From an uncultured Collinsella sp. (lineage in GTDB: Bacteria > Actinomycetota > Coriobacteriia > Coriobacteriales > Coriobacteriaceae), in contig CALULJ010000003.1 in the NCBI GenBank assembly GCA_944321445.1, positions 1 to 64,000 of the forward strand: DNA of 64,000 bases, read 5' to 3'. The stretch's first letter is position 1, and each line of letters starts with the position of its first letter. Positions 1 to 10,038 of this stretch are shown one piece after another. Below the pieces are notes generated by a model. That model was not told where the DNA came from, did not search any database, and saw nothing but the letters and a program-made list of their open reading frames with translations. Both the position numbers and the translations under genes were made by a program.

Positions 1-76
1 CCCGCAATCAACCCGTAACATGCTAGCTCTAGGATAGGAAATCGTTTGCGTAAAGAAATAAGGTGGGGATCGGTTC

Positions 77-1096
77 ATGGAGCGTTGGAAGCAGCTGGGC
101 GCGTTCATCGGCAAGCATATGGCGTACTTCGTGCCTCTTTGCGTCGCTACAGGCGTCCTGCTCCCGGGCGTCTTCGGCCCGCTCAAGGCCATCGTGCCGT
201 TCATTTTCGCCATCATGACGTTCCAAGGTTCGCTTTCCAACACGTTTCGCCAGCTTGTCGAGGTCTTCCGGCATCCTTTGAAGCTCCTGGTGATCTTGCT
301 GATCGCCGAGGTGTTCATGCCCGTGCTCGCCTACCTGTTGGGCACGGTGTTTTTCGGCAGCAACCCGAACCTCGTCGCGGGTATCGTGCTCGAGTACAGC
401 GTGCCCATCGCGGTCATCAGCTTCATGTGGGTGGGCATCTATGAGGGCGACGGACCCCTGTGCCTTGCGTCGATTCTTGTTTCAACCGTTATCTCACCGG
501 TGACCATCCCGCTCACGCTGTCCGTACTTTTGGGCGCGTCCATCCATATCGACGCGATGGGCATGATGACCGACATGCTGTTCATGATTGCTTTGCCTGC
601 GCTCGCTGGCATCGTGGTCAACGAACTCACGCACGGATGGGGACGCGAAACCCTCTCCCCCGCCCTTTCACCGGCGAGCCGTTTCATCACCATCATCCTC
701 ATTACGGCGAACTCGACCTCGATGAGCGAGTACGTGTTGCACATGAACCTGCAGCGCCTCGAGGTCGCGCTGTTTATCTTGGTGTTCGCGACCTCGGGCT
801 TTTTCTGGGGACTGCTTGCCGGACGCCTCATGCACGGCTCGCAACCCCTGCTCGCAACCTCGAGCTTTTGCTGCGGCCTGCGCAACATATCGTCGGGCGC
901 GGTTATTGCAGCGCAGTATTTCCCCGGCGAGACCGTATTCCCCGTCATGTGCGGCACGCTGTTTCAGCAGATTCTCGCCGCGACGTTTGGACATGTAATC
1001 GAGCACCTGTGCGCCGAGGACACCGAGGAACGCGAGCGCAAGGTGTCGGTCGCCAAGCGCCTGTTGCGCACGAAAGACCAGCGTCAAAACGGGTAA
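77..1096 (+). CDS. Bile acid:sodium symporter (BASS/SBF-like) family transporter
   Basis: This 339-residue protein is hydrophobic over most of its length, with about nine or ten membrane segments and a charged cytoplasmic tail after about residue 305. The late segment containing GLRNISSGAVIAAQYF resembles the conserved C-terminal half of BASS/SBF transporters, which import organic anions with sodium. The ATG at 77 is preceded by AGGTGG about ten bases upstream. The gene stands alone with no co-directional neighbour, so the substrate cannot be inferred. The family call is fairly firm; bile acid itself is only one of several possible substrates. Confidence 0.75.
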   Translation: MERWKQLGAFIGKHMAYFVPLCVATGVLLPGVFGPLKAIVPFIFAIMTFQGSLSNTFRQLVEVFRHPLKLLVILLIAEVFMPVLAYLLGTVFFGSNPNLVAGIVLEYSVPIAVISFMWVGIYEGDGPLCLASILVSTVISPVTIPLTLSVLLGASIHIDAMGMMTDMLFMIALPALAGIVVNELTHGWGRETLSPALSPASRFITIILITANSTSMSEYVLHMNLQRLEVALFILVFATSGFFWGLLAGRLMHGSQPLLATSSFCCGLRNISSGAVIAAQYFPGETVFPVMCGTLFQQILAATFGHVIEHLCAEDTEERERKVSVAKRLLRTKDQRQNG

Positions 1097-1136
1097 CGCC
1101 CCTGCACGATGCCGTCCTTTCACGCAACCTAGACAT

Positions 1137-1317
1137 TCTGGGTCGATATGCATTTTTAGCACTGCTACCGGTTGCCGCAAATCGGCCCTCTCGACCCGTC
1201 CCACCGCGTGCCCAGCGCGTTTTAGAGCGCTATCGCCGAGCGAGCGCACCGCATCGATGCGCATCTACCGCTCAGGCTCCGCCATATGGGCGCGTTAAAA
1301 ATGCAAATCGACCCAAA
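1137..1317. repeat. Short element with about 20-bp terminal inverted repeats
   Basis: The arms at 1140-1158 and 1296-1314 are inverted copies of GGGTCGATNTGCATTTTTA with one mismatch, and looser pairing continues outward. They enclose about 140 bases with no credible ORF. The size and terminal repeats resemble a miniature inverted-repeat element, but a large hairpin between converging genes is also possible. No target-site duplication is obvious. Confidence 0.45.
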
Positions 1318-1364
1318 ATGTCTAGCCGGCAGATCGACTGCGCTGCCCAACACGTGTGCCCACG

Positions 1365-2168
1365 CTATATAAGGCCGAAATGCTCCAGCGCGCGGGCGAG
1401 ACCATCGTCATCGATGTCGCCGCAAATGTAGTCCGCCGCGGCGTGCGCATCCGCGTCACCGTTTCCCATGCACACGCCTATGCGCGCGAAGCGCAGCATA
1501 TCGGCATCGTTTTCGCCGTCGCCAAAGGCCATGGTCCTCTCGGGAGCGATGCCAAAATGGTCGAGCAGCGCCTTGATGCCAGCAACCTTGCCACCATGAG
1601 CGGGAACGATATCGTATGCTCCACGATGCCAGCGCGTCGCCTTGCAGCCGGGAAGGCGGCTCATAAGATCGTCCTCGCGCAGCGAATCCTCGTACACGAT
1701 CGCCTTGAGCACCGGAAGGTCGGGACACGGCTCGTCGATTTCGGGAACCGGCGTGGAAACCTCCTCTTCAACCTGGCGCACGTGGTCGGTAACTAAGTTG
1801 ATGTACATGCGGACCGACTCGTAAAACAGGATCGGACGACGGCGTGCATAGAATTCCTCATGAAGCACGTCAAGATCGTGCCCCACGATGGGGTCGGCGA
1901 ACACAACGTTGCGGTCAGCATCGCGGGCCTCCTGGCCACCCACGAGAACGTACCCGTCGAACGTGAGGTCTTGCAGCGGCAGAAAATGAAACTCGCTCAT
2001 GGAGCGACCAGTGGCAACAAACACCTTGTTGCCTCGGCGACGCAGCTCATCGAGCGCCTCAACGGTACTGGGCGGGACGCGCTTGGTCCTATGGGAGACA
2101 AGCGTGCCATCCACATCGAAGAAAAACGCCTGAGGCGCCGGATCGATTCGCTGCGGAAGCGTTTGCAT
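1365..2168 (-). CDS. Cof-type HAD-superfamily hydrolase
   Basis: This 267-residue protein carries the four HAD motifs. The nucleophile motif DVDGT is at residues 18-22, motif II (ATGR) at about 55, the lysine in the GGKVAGIKALL stretch at about 195, and GDGENDADML near 216. The C2-type cap between motifs II and III places it in the Cof/YbjI group, which usually dephosphorylates sugar phosphates or flavin-related metabolites in the cytoplasm. The start is preceded by GAGGAGG. It lies just upstream of nothing co-transcribed, and the liv terminator separates it from livF. The exact substrate cannot be read from sequence. Confidence 0.85.
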   Translation of the reverse strand: MQTLPQRIDPAPQAFFFDVDGTLVSHRTKRVPPSTVEALDELRRRGNKVFVATGRSMSEFHFLPLQDLTFDGYVLVGGQEARDADRNVVFADPIVGHDLDVLHEEFYARRRPILFYESVRMYINLVTDHVRQVEEEVSTPVPEIDEPCPDLPVLKAIVYEDSLREDDLMSRLPGCKATRWHRGAYDIVPAHGGKVAGIKALLDHFGIAPERTMAFGDGENDADMLRFARIGVCMGNGDADAHAAADYICGDIDDDGLARALEHFGLI

Positions 2169-2253
2169 GGGACCTCCTCACTCGATGGTTTCCGCCAGCA
2201 TTATGCCATGGGGCAGGCCACCTTGGGACAGACCGGCCCGCCTGATGTGGCAC

Positions 2254-2294
2254 AAAAATACGGCGTCCTTCGCAGCTGGAAGCGAAGGACGCCG
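2254..2294 (-). terminator. Intrinsic terminator of the liv operon
   Basis: The arms 2261-2273 and 2282-2294 form a perfect 13-bp stem (CGGCGTCCTTCGC and its complement) with an 8-base loop. On the minus strand the stem is followed by TATTTTTG. It sits about 30 bases after the livF stop. Confidence 0.85.
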
Positions 2295-2324
2295 CGTGCT
2301 GGCAAAAACCTATTCTACGCGCTG

Positions 2325-3026
2325 CTATCCGCCGAGGTAGGCCTTGCGCACGTCGTCGTTGTGCAGCAGCTCCTGGCCGGAACCGGTCAGCGTGACGGTG
2401 CCGGTCTCCATGACGTAGCCGCGCGTGGCGATGGAGAGCGCTGCCTGCGCGTTTTGCTCAACGAGCAGGATGGTGGTACCCGCCTTGTGCAGAGCCTGGA
2501 TAATCTCGAAGATCTGCTCAACCAAGATGGGCGCCAAGCCCATCGAGGGCTCGTCAAGCATGAGCAGCTTGGGGTTGGCCATGAGCGCGCGACCCATGGC
2601 GAGCATCTGCTGCTCGCCGCCCGACAGCGTGCCGGCAATCTGGCGACGACGCTCCTTCAGGCGCGGGAAGTGCTCGTACACGCGCTCGAGGTTGCCGGCG
2701 ATGGTATCGCGCGGCTGCGTGTAGGCGCCCATGTCGAGGTTCTCCTCGACCGTCATCTGCTGGAAGATACGACGGCCTTCGGGCACGTGCACCAAGCCGT
2801 TCTCCACGATCTTCTCGGCAGACATGTGCATGATGTCTTGGTCCATGAACTTGATGGAGCCCGAACGCGAGCGCAGCAGGCCCGAGAGGGTCTTCAACGT
2901 CGTGGACTTGCCGGCGCCGTTCGCACCGATAAGCGCCACGATCTCGCCGTCGTTGACCTCGAAGGAGACGTTCTTGATGGCGTGGATCGCCCCGTACCAC
3001 ACGTTGATGTTATAGACGGAAAGCAC
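2325..3026 (-). CDS. livF: Branched-chain amino-acid ABC transporter ATPase LivF
   Basis: This is one of the two cytoplasmic ATPases of the LIV importer; 233 residues is normal for LivF. Walker A GANGAGKST is at residues 34-42. The signature LSGGEQQMLAMGRAL and Walker B LLMLDEP follow near 133-160. The start is GTG at 3026, overlapping the livG stop by one base (TAGTG), which indicates translational coupling. It is the last gene of the livKHMGF operon. Confidence 0.93.
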   Translation of the reverse strand: MLSVYNINVWYGAIHAIKNVSFEVNDGEIVALIGANGAGKSTTLKTLSGLLRSRSGSIKFMDQDIMHMSAEKIVENGLVHVPEGRRIFQQMTVEENLDMGAYTQPRDTIAGNLERVYEHFPRLKERRRQIAGTLSGGEQQMLAMGRALMANPKLLMLDEPSMGLAPILVEQIFEIIQALHKAGTTILLVEQNAQAALSIATRGYVMETGTVTLTGSGQELLHNDDVRKAYLGG

Positions 3027-3893
3027 TACGCCTCCACCTCCTTCTGCTTGCCGAGGTACGCCTCGATGACGGCGTCGTTCTGCTGAATCTCCTCGGGCGT
3101 GCCCTTGGCGATGATCTTGCCGAAGTTGAGCACGCAGATGCCCTCGCAGATGTTCATGACGAGGTTCATGTCGTGCTCGATGAGCATGATGGCGATCTGG
3201 AACTGGTCGCGAATCTTGACGATGTTCTCCATGAGCTCAGCCGTCTCGGACGGGTTCATGCCGGCAGCCGGCTCGTCGAGCAGCAGCAGCTTGGGGTTCG
3301 TGGCCAAGGCGCGCACGATCTCCAAACGACGCTGGGCGCCATAGGGCAGGCTTCCCGCCTCATGGTCGGCCAGACCCGCCATGTCGAAGATGTCGAGCAG
3401 CTCGAGCGCGCGCTCGTGGTAGTACTTTTCGCTCTTCCAGTGGTGCGGCAGACGCAGGATGGAAGTCGCCATGCCGCAGTGGTGCTGGTTGTGCAGGCCC
3501 ACCGCGACGTTCTCCTCCACCGTCAGCGTGTTGAACAGACGGATGTTTTGGAACGTGCGCGCCACACCCAGACGGTTCACGCGTGCCGGGTCGAGACCAG
3601 CCGTGTCGCGGCCGTCCACCATGATGGTGCCGCGCGTGGGCTGGTACACCTTGGTGAGCAGGTTGAACACCGTGGTCTTGCCAGCGCCGTTGGGACCGAT
3701 GAGACCGCAGATCTCGGTGCGACCGACGGTGATGTTGAAGTCGTCGACCGCCTTCAGGCCGCCGAAGTCGATGCCCAGGTGCAGGCACTCGAGCGCCGGG
3801 GCACGGCCCAGATCGCGCTCGGGCATGATGGAGACGCTCGGCACCGGCACCATCTTGGTGCCCTCGCGGCGCTGCTTGGCGAAATCGGTAAAC

Positions 3894-3901
<8 letters not shown>
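3026..3901 (-). CDS. livG: Branched-chain amino-acid ABC transporter ATPase LivG
   Basis: This is the second ATPase of the LIV importer. The ATG at 3901 gives 291 residues, with an extra polar N-terminus of about 35 residues before the ABC domain. It has Walker A GPNGAGKTT, the LivG-type insert with the ARTFQNIRLF segment, a variant signature region (SLPYGAQRRLEIVRALA) and Walker B LLLLDEPAAGMNP. The start overlaps the end of livM by 8 bases (ATGAGTAA). A longer reading from 3970 exists but would run inside livM and lacks a better ribosome site. Confidence 0.93.
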
Positions 3902-4982
<1,081 letters not shown>

Positions 4983-4990
4983 AGTCTCAC

Positions 4991-5872
4991 CTACACCTTC
5001 TCGTTCACGGGCTTGCCGAGCAAGCCGGCCGGACGGATGAGCAGCATGACGATGAGCACCGCGAAGACCACGGCGTCAGCGAGCTGCGTGGAGATGTAGG
5101 CGCGGGCCAGGATCTCGATGATGCCCAGCAGCACGCCGCCGAGCGCCGCACCGGGAATGGAGCCGATGCCGCCGAGCACCGCCGCCGTGAAGGCCTTGAT
5201 GCCGGGCATGGAGCCGGTGGTGGGCATGAGCGTGGGGTACGCGGAGCACATGAGGATACCCGCAATGGCCGCGAGGCCCGAGCCGATGGCGAACACCATC
5301 GAGATGGTGGAGTTCACGTTGATGCCCATGAGCTGAGCGGCGTCGCGGTCCTCGGAGCAGGCGCGCATGGCCTTGCCCATCTTGGTCTTCGTGGTGAAGA
5401 GCGTGAGCGCGACCATGATGATCACGCACGCGAGGATGGTGATTACCGCGGTGGCGCTGATGGTGAGACGACCGTCAAAGAGCTGCAGCGCAGGCAGGGC
5501 GATGATGGACGAGAACGACTTGGGGTCGGAGCCCATGATGATGAGCGCCGCGTTCTGCAGAAAGTAGCTCACGCCGATGGCGGTGATGAGCACGTTCAGC
5601 GACGGGGCGTTGCGCAGGGGCTTGTAGGCGAGACGCTCGACCACGATACCGAGCACCGTGCAGCCGACGACCGAGAGCAGAACACCCGCGAGAGCTGGGA
5701 GCCCCAGGTAGCTCACGGCGCAAAAGCAGATGTAGGCGCCCACCATGATGACGTCGCCGTGCGCGAAGTTGAGCATCTTGGCGATGCCGTACACCATGGT
5801 GTAGCCCAAGGCGATGATGGCGTACACACTGCCCAGGCTCGCGCCGTTGATGATGTTGGCGAGAACTTCCAT
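4991..5872 (-). CDS. livH: Branched-chain amino-acid ABC transporter permease LivH
   Basis: This is the second permease of the LIV importer, 293 residues, starting at the ATG at 5872 behind a strong GGAGGGG. Conserved stretches include YAIIALGYTMVYGIAKMLNF, the coupling-loop region around RACSEDRDAAQLMGIN, and AFTAAVLGGIGSIPGA. An in-frame extension to 5941 would run through the ribosome-binding site and the hairpin upstream, so the shorter start is preferred. Confidence 0.93.
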   Translation of the reverse strand: MEVLANIINGASLGSVYAIIALGYTMVYGIAKMLNFAHGDVIMVGAYICFCAVSYLGLPALAGVLLSVVGCTVLGIVVERLAYKPLRNAPSLNVLITAIGVSYFLQNAALIIMGSDPKSFSSIIALPALQLFDGRLTISATAVITILACVIIMVALTLFTTKTKMGKAMRACSEDRDAAQLMGINVNSTISMVFAIGSGLAAIAGILMCSAYPTLMPTTGSMPGIKAFTAAVLGGIGSIPGAALGGVLLGIIEILARAYISTQLADAVVFAVLIVMLLIRPAGLLGKPVNEKV

Positions 5873-5905
5873 GGCCCCTCCTTTCTTCCAATTCATAAAC
5901 CGAAA

Positions 5906-5937
5906 GCGGAGGCCGCCCTGCGGCAGGCAGCCTCCGC
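5906..5937 (-). terminator. Hairpin between livK and livH, probable attenuator
   Basis: The arms GCGGAGGC (5906-5913) and GCCTCCGC (5930-5937) pair in the gap between the livK stop and the livH ribosome site, with partial extra pairing inside. Only a weak T-rich run follows on the minus strand. Such a hairpin could lower expression of membrane and ATPase genes relative to the abundant binding protein. Confidence 0.55.
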
Positions 5938-5962
5938 TCAATCCGTACGTATGCGTTAAGCC

Positions 5963-7231
5963 TTAGGCATCGAGCGGCATGTAGACGCCGTCCTGAATGA
6001 CCATGCCCATGGGCTGCTTGGAGATCTCGCCGGTATCGGACCAGGTGGCAGCCTCGCCGGCGGTGGTGAGGCCCGTGAACGAGAAGTCACCGGAAGTGAA
6101 GACCTCGACGAGCGCGTCGCAGATGTCGGAGTAGTCCGTATCGGGGGTGACACCGGCCTGCTCGAGCGCGCTCTTCAGCGCGTAGATGCAGTCGTAGGCG
6201 TCGGCGGCGAACTGGTTGGGGGTCTCGCTGGCGACCTCCTCGAACTTGGCGACGAAGTCCTGGGTGGCCTCGTCCTCGGCGGTGGCGACGAACGGGGTCA
6301 GCAGCATGCAGCCCTCGGCGAGCGAGGTGTCGAAGCCCTCGACGGTCAGCAGGCCGTCCATGCCGTCGACGCCGAACCACTTGGGCGCATAGCCCATCTG
6401 GTTGGCCTGGGTGAGGATCAGCGAGATCGGGGTGTAGTAGATCGGCAGGAACACCAGGTCGGCACCGGCGTTCTTCGCGTCGTTCAGCTGCACGGAGAAG
6501 TCGGTCGCGGAGTCATCGGTGAAGGTGGTCTCGGACACGATCTCCAGACCGTCGGCCTCGGCCTCGGCCTTGAAGCTGTTGTAGATGCCGGTGGAGTAGG
6601 TGTCGGAGTTGTTGTAGATGATGGCGATCTTGGTGCCAAGCGCCTGCTCGGAGATGTACTGCGCAGAGGCCGCACCCTGGTTGGGGTCGGTGAAGCACAT
6701 CTGGAAGACGTTCTCCTTGCGCGGCGTGGAGATGTTGCCGTCCGCGTCGGGCTGGCCGCCGATGACGTCGGTCGAGGAGCCGGACGGGGTGATCTGGAAC
6801 ATGTTGTCGGCGTTGGTCTCGGAGGACACGGCCACGCACGGGGTGGTGGTGACGGTGCCCATGAGAATCTGCATGCCCCAGTCCTTGAGGTTGTTGTAGG
6901 CGTTGACGGAGCGCTCGGCGTCGTTCTCGTCGTCCTGGAAGTTGAGCTCGAACTGGATGTCGCCGCCCTCGGCGTTGATCTCGTCGACAGCGATCTGGGC
7001 GCCGTTCTTCACCGCGTTGCCGTAGATGGCCGCAGCGCCGGTGGTGGGTCCGATGCCGCCGATCTTGAAGGTGGCGCCGGAAGCGGAACCGGAGGTGCTG
7101 CCGGCGGACTGGCCGCCCTCGTCGTTGGAGCAGCCAGCGAGAACGCCCGCGGCCCCCAGACCTGCAATACCTGCGATGATGCTCCTGCGGCTGACGACAG
7201 GGTTGAATGACGTACCGGTGAGGCTCGACAT
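5963..7231 (-). CDS. livK: Branched-chain amino-acid ABC transporter substrate-binding lipoprotein
   Basis: This is a 422-residue type I periplasmic-binding-fold protein (ANF-receptor/LivJK family), exported and lipid-anchored. The N-terminus has SRRSIIAG (Arg-Arg at 15-16), a hydrophobic stretch and the lipobox LAGC with Cys at 34, so export through Tat followed by lipidation is plausible. The mature part starts with a Ser/Gly-rich linker, then GGIGPTTGAAAIYGNAVKNG, typical of LIV receptors. The ATG at 7231 has GAGGAGA upstream; an extension to 7288 lacks support. It is the first gene of livKHMGF. Confidence 0.92.
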   Translation of the reverse strand: MSSLTGTSFNPVVSRRSIIAGIAGLGAAGVLAGCSNDEGGQSAGSTSGSASGATFKIGGIGPTTGAAAIYGNAVKNGAQIAVDEINAEGGDIQFELNFQDDENDAERSVNAYNNLKDWGMQILMGTVTTTPCVAVSSETNADNMFQITPSGSSTDVIGGQPDADGNISTPRKENVFQMCFTDPNQGAASAQYISEQALGTKIAIIYNNSDTYSTGIYNSFKAEAEADGLEIVSETTFTDDSATDFSVQLNDAKNAGADLVFLPIYYTPISLILTQANQMGYAPKWFGVDGMDGLLTVEGFDTSLAEGCMLLTPFVATAEDEATQDFVAKFEEVASETPNQFAADAYDCIYALKSALEQAGVTPDTDYSDICDALVEVFTSGDFSFTGLTTAGEAATWSDTGEISKQPMGMVIQDGVYMPLDA

Positions 7232-7466
7232 AGCGGCTCTCCTCTCGCATTGCGGCCAGGTGATCTGGCGGAATAATAAAACGACCACCTCGTAAAACCT
7301 TGCGCGTTTCCCCCGCTGTTTTGCATCGTGGTGGTTCGCACTACCTTACTCGTTTTGGAGGAAAAACGTAAGGCGTGTTTTGGCTGGTACGGGCATTCGC
7401 GCAGATGGCTGCTCGCGCGCACTAAAGTCGACCTGCCGTTTTGCCGCGCCGGGCATCTCGACCCCC

Positions 7467-7488
7467 TGTGTAACATCTTTGTTACACA
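7467..7488. promoter_or_regulatory. Inverted repeat upstream of hom, possible operator
   Basis: TGTGTAAC (7467-7474) and GTTACACA (7481-7488) form a perfect 8-bp inverted repeat with a 6-base spacer, about 160 bases before the homoserine dehydrogenase start. The geometry suits a dimeric repressor. The rest of the 350-base gap between livK and hom shows no gene. Confidence 0.35.
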
Positions 7489-7644
7489 CGCGAAGCGAAA
7501 GGTTTGGAAAAACCGCCTGCCCGCCCCTTGACGCCTCCCCGTGCGCATTGTTGCAAGTCCGATTCGCTGACCGCGGAGCCGCGCGCAGATGGCACAATGG
7601 AACCGTATATGACATTTCGGACGCATCACGGCAAAGGAGACACC

Positions 7645-8982
7645 ATGGACAGCACCGCACGCACCGTCAACGTCGGCCTCATCGGCCTGGGAACCGTGGG
7701 CGGCGGCGTCGCCCGCCTCATCGCCCGCCATCGCGACGAGTACCTCAAGGCCTACGGCATCGACGTACAGCTGAAGAAGGCGAGCGCCCTGGAACCTGAG
7801 CGCGCTGCCGAGCTGGGTATCGCCCCCGAGAACTTCACGACCGACTGGCACGACGTAGTCTCCGATCCCGACATCGACATCGTGATCGAGCTCATCGGCG
7901 GCGATCATCCCGCAACCGAGATCTTCGAGGCAGCCCTCACGAGCGGCAAGCACATGGTCTCCGCGAACAAGGCCCTGCTGGGTCGCCACGTTGAGCGGCT
8001 GGCGAAGCTCGCGGCGGAAAACGGCGTGCAGATCCGCTGCGAGGCGTCTGCGGGCGGCGGCATCCCCATCGTGAACGCCCTTGAGCATGCCCTCGTGGGC
8101 AACGAGATCCTCACCGTCGCGGGCATTCTGAATGGCACCACCAACTACATCCTCACCCGCATGGACGCCGAGGGCCTGGACTTCGACGAGGTGCTCGCAG
8201 ACGCGCAGCGCCTGGGTTACGCCGAGGCGAACCCCACCGCCGACGTCGACGGCTTCGACGCCGCGAGCAAGGTCGCCATCCTCTCCTCCATCGCGTTCCA
8301 CACGCGCATCACCACCGATGACGTGTTCCAGGAGGGCATCCGCAACGTGTCCGCCGCCGACATCGCGCAGGCGAAGAGCCTCGGCTACGTGGTGAAGCTG
8401 CTGGGCATCGGCCGCAACACCCCCGAGGGCGTCGACGTGCGCGTGCACCCCACCATGATTCCCGCGAACCACATGCTCGCCAGCGTGTCGGGCGCCATGA
8501 ACGCCGTGTACGTGGTGGGCGATGCCGTGGGTGAGACCATGTTCTACGGCGCGGGCGCGGGCTCCTTCCCCACCGCGAGCGCCGTGGTGGGTGACGTGCT
8601 GGCACTGGCGGACGCCATCAGCCACAACGAGCAGGTGCAGGCCGAAATCAAACCTTTCGAGCGCGTGCTGCCCATCCGTTCCATCGACGACCTCGCCACC
8701 CGCTATTACGTGCGCCTCGTGGTGAAAGACGAGGTGGGCACACTGGCCCCGGTGGTCGACGCTTTCTCGCAGCACGGCATCTCCATCTCGCAGATCAACC
8801 AGCTGCAAGACGGCGACGGCACCAAGTGCTCCGTGGTGTTCCTCACCCATACCGCGCTCGAGCGCGACATGGCCGCTGCGCGCGCCGCTTTGGAGGCGCT
8901 CGATGCGGTCGAGAGCGTCGCGAGCGTGATCCGCATCGAGAACGTCGATGCCTGGGCAGAGGGCGCCGAAGCGAACGAGTAG
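7645..8982 (+). CDS. hom: Homoserine dehydrogenase
   Basis: This enzyme reduces aspartate semialdehyde to homoserine with NAD(P)H, the branch point to threonine and methionine. The 445-residue product has an N-terminal Rossmann motif GLIGLGTVGGG (about 10-20). The catalytic domain shows SANKALLGRH, EASAGGGIPI, GILNGTTNYI and FDAASKVAIL. A C-terminal ACT domain (TRYYVRLVVKDEVGTLAPV, about 350-430) suggests allosteric control, usually by threonine. The ATG at 7645 follows AAAGGAGA; the in-frame reading from 7504 lacks such a site. The gene is monocistronic, ending at a strong terminator. Confidence 0.95.
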   Translation: MDSTARTVNVGLIGLGTVGGGVARLIARHRDEYLKAYGIDVQLKKASALEPERAAELGIAPENFTTDWHDVVSDPDIDIVIELIGGDHPATEIFEAALTSGKHMVSANKALLGRHVERLAKLAAENGVQIRCEASAGGGIPIVNALEHALVGNEILTVAGILNGTTNYILTRMDAEGLDFDEVLADAQRLGYAEANPTADVDGFDAASKVAILSSIAFHTRITTDDVFQEGIRNVSAADIAQAKSLGYVVKLLGIGRNTPEGVDVRVHPTMIPANHMLASVSGAMNAVYVVGDAVGETMFYGAGAGSFPTASAVVGDVLALADAISHNEQVQAEIKPFERVLPIRSIDDLATRYYVRLVVKDEVGTLAPVVDAFSQHGISISQINQLQDGDGTKCSVVFLTHTALERDMAAARAALEALDAVESVASVIRIENVDAWAEGAEANE

Positions 8983-9010
8983 CGCACGGCTTGCAATAGA
9001 GCCACCTGCA

Positions 9011-9055
9011 CGGGGAGCCCGGGCGCCTAACGCGTTCGGGCTCCCCGCTATTTTG
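9011..9055 (+). terminator. Intrinsic terminator of hom
   Basis: The perfect 11-bp stem CGGGGAGCCCG (9011-9021) / CGGGCTCCCCG (9037-9047) is followed by CTATTTTGATTTG, 28 bases after the hom stop. Confidence 0.85.
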
Positions 9056-9115
9056 ATTTGGCCTCTCTGGGGACGGGGGCCAGGTTAGAAACGACTCGGA
9101 TTTTGAACCTGCAAA

Positions 9116-9129
9116 TGGTACGCGTACCA
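9116..9129. promoter_or_regulatory. 14-bp perfect palindrome, possible operator
   Basis: TGGTACGCGTACCA is a perfect palindrome about 80 bases upstream of the small membrane protein at 9211, in an otherwise featureless promoter region. It has the look of a LacI- or TetR-type operator; the regulator is unknown. Confidence 0.35.
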
Positions 9130-9210
9130 AAGCGTAACAACGAACCTGCGCGTAGAATGGGCGACGTCCTGCCGACATTGCATGCCGGCTCACCCGCGTA
9201 AAGGAGCATC

Positions 9211-9591
9211 ATGGCCTGGATCCTCACCGCCGTCACCTACGTGCTGGCCGCCGGCGCCGCCGCATACGCCTACGCTTCGGGGTCGCCCTTCAACCTGGTG
9301 ACGCTTGCCGCCGCCTGCCTTGCAGCCGGCCCGCGCACCGCGTTCATGATGCATGTCTACAAGATGCAGGGACAGCTGCCCGCGCGCCATCACGGGCTTG
9401 CGCTCAACGTGCCCATTGCCGGTGTTTGGATCTACATCGAGACAGCGCTTGTCTGCGTGTTGGCAACCTATGGCCTCTACCAGGTCGCCCTGCACGAGAG
9501 CGCGAGCGCGGCTGCCATCGGCGTCGCGTTTGCCGCCTTCCCCATCGGATTCATCAAGCCCTGGCTCGCACCCAGCAGCGTTGAGGGGTAA
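9211..9591 (+). CDS. Small integral membrane protein of unknown function
   Basis: I do not recognise this 126-residue protein. It is almost entirely hydrophobic, with about four predicted membrane segments: a start segment, one after SPFNLVTLA, one around NVPIAGVWIYIETALVCVLATYGLY, and a final AIGVAFAAFPIGFIKPWLA. A short charged loop (HVYKMQGQLPARHHG) lies in the middle. The ATG is preceded by AAAGGAGCATC, so translation is likely. It converges on the metallopeptidase gene at 9601. Confidence 0.6.
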   Translation: MAWILTAVTYVLAAGAAAYAYASGSPFNLVTLAAACLAAGPRTAFMMHVYKMQGQLPARHHGLALNVPIAGVWIYIETALVCVLATYGLYQVALHESASAAAIGVAFAAFPIGFIKPWLAPSSVEG

Positions 9592-9600
9592 GCCAAAAAC

Positions 9601-9990
9601 TCAATACCCCATTGCGCAGAGCATGGCCTCGTCGTTGCCGAAATAATGGCCGATTTCATGCACGACCGTTTTGCGGATCTGCTCCGCAATGGCTTCATAG
9701 CTGGAAGAGCAGCGCTCATGTGGCCCCTTGAAGATGCTGATGACATCGGGCACCTCGCCGTCGCCGTAGCCGGCACCGCGCAGCGTTAAAGGCACGCCCT
9801 CGTAGAGACCGAGCAGCTCGGTTCCACGCGACTCGGCCCCCTTGTCATGCAGCGCCCGGCGCTGATGGCGGCTGGGTTCATCCGCCACGACGATAGCCAC
9901 GTTTTCCAGCGAATCGAGGAAGCGCGCCGGCATGGCCGCAAGGGTCTTCTCGACGATGGCCTCGAACTCCTCGTCGGTCAGTTCGTACAC
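9601..9990 (-). CDS. Zincin-like metallopeptidase family protein (Zincin_1/DUF1025)
   Basis: This small 129-residue protein has a single zinc-protease motif HEIGHYFG near the C-terminus (HExxH with downstream acidic residues), matching the minimal zincin family of about 110-130 residues in actinobacteria. The GTG at 9990 is chosen because GGAGGGAGG lies seven bases upstream; the longer in-frame reading to 10035 lacks a site. The natural substrate of this family is not established. It sits 48 bases downstream of the esterase gene and may be co-transcribed with it. Confidence 0.75.
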   Translation of the reverse strand: MYELTDEEFEAIVEKTLAAMPARFLDSLENVAIVVADEPSRHQRRALHDKGAESRGTELLGLYEGVPLTLRGAGYGDGEVPDVISIFKGPHERCSSSYEAIAEQIRKTVVHEIGHYFGNDEAMLCAMGY

Positions 9991-10038
9991 GGCGCCTCCC
10001 TCCTGTCTGCATTCCTTGCCCGAACGCGGCACCAACCG

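Noticed and set aside
7009-8850. 613-codon minus-strand frame over hom
   Set aside because: Shadow of hom codon bias; low-complexity composition and no recognisable domain.
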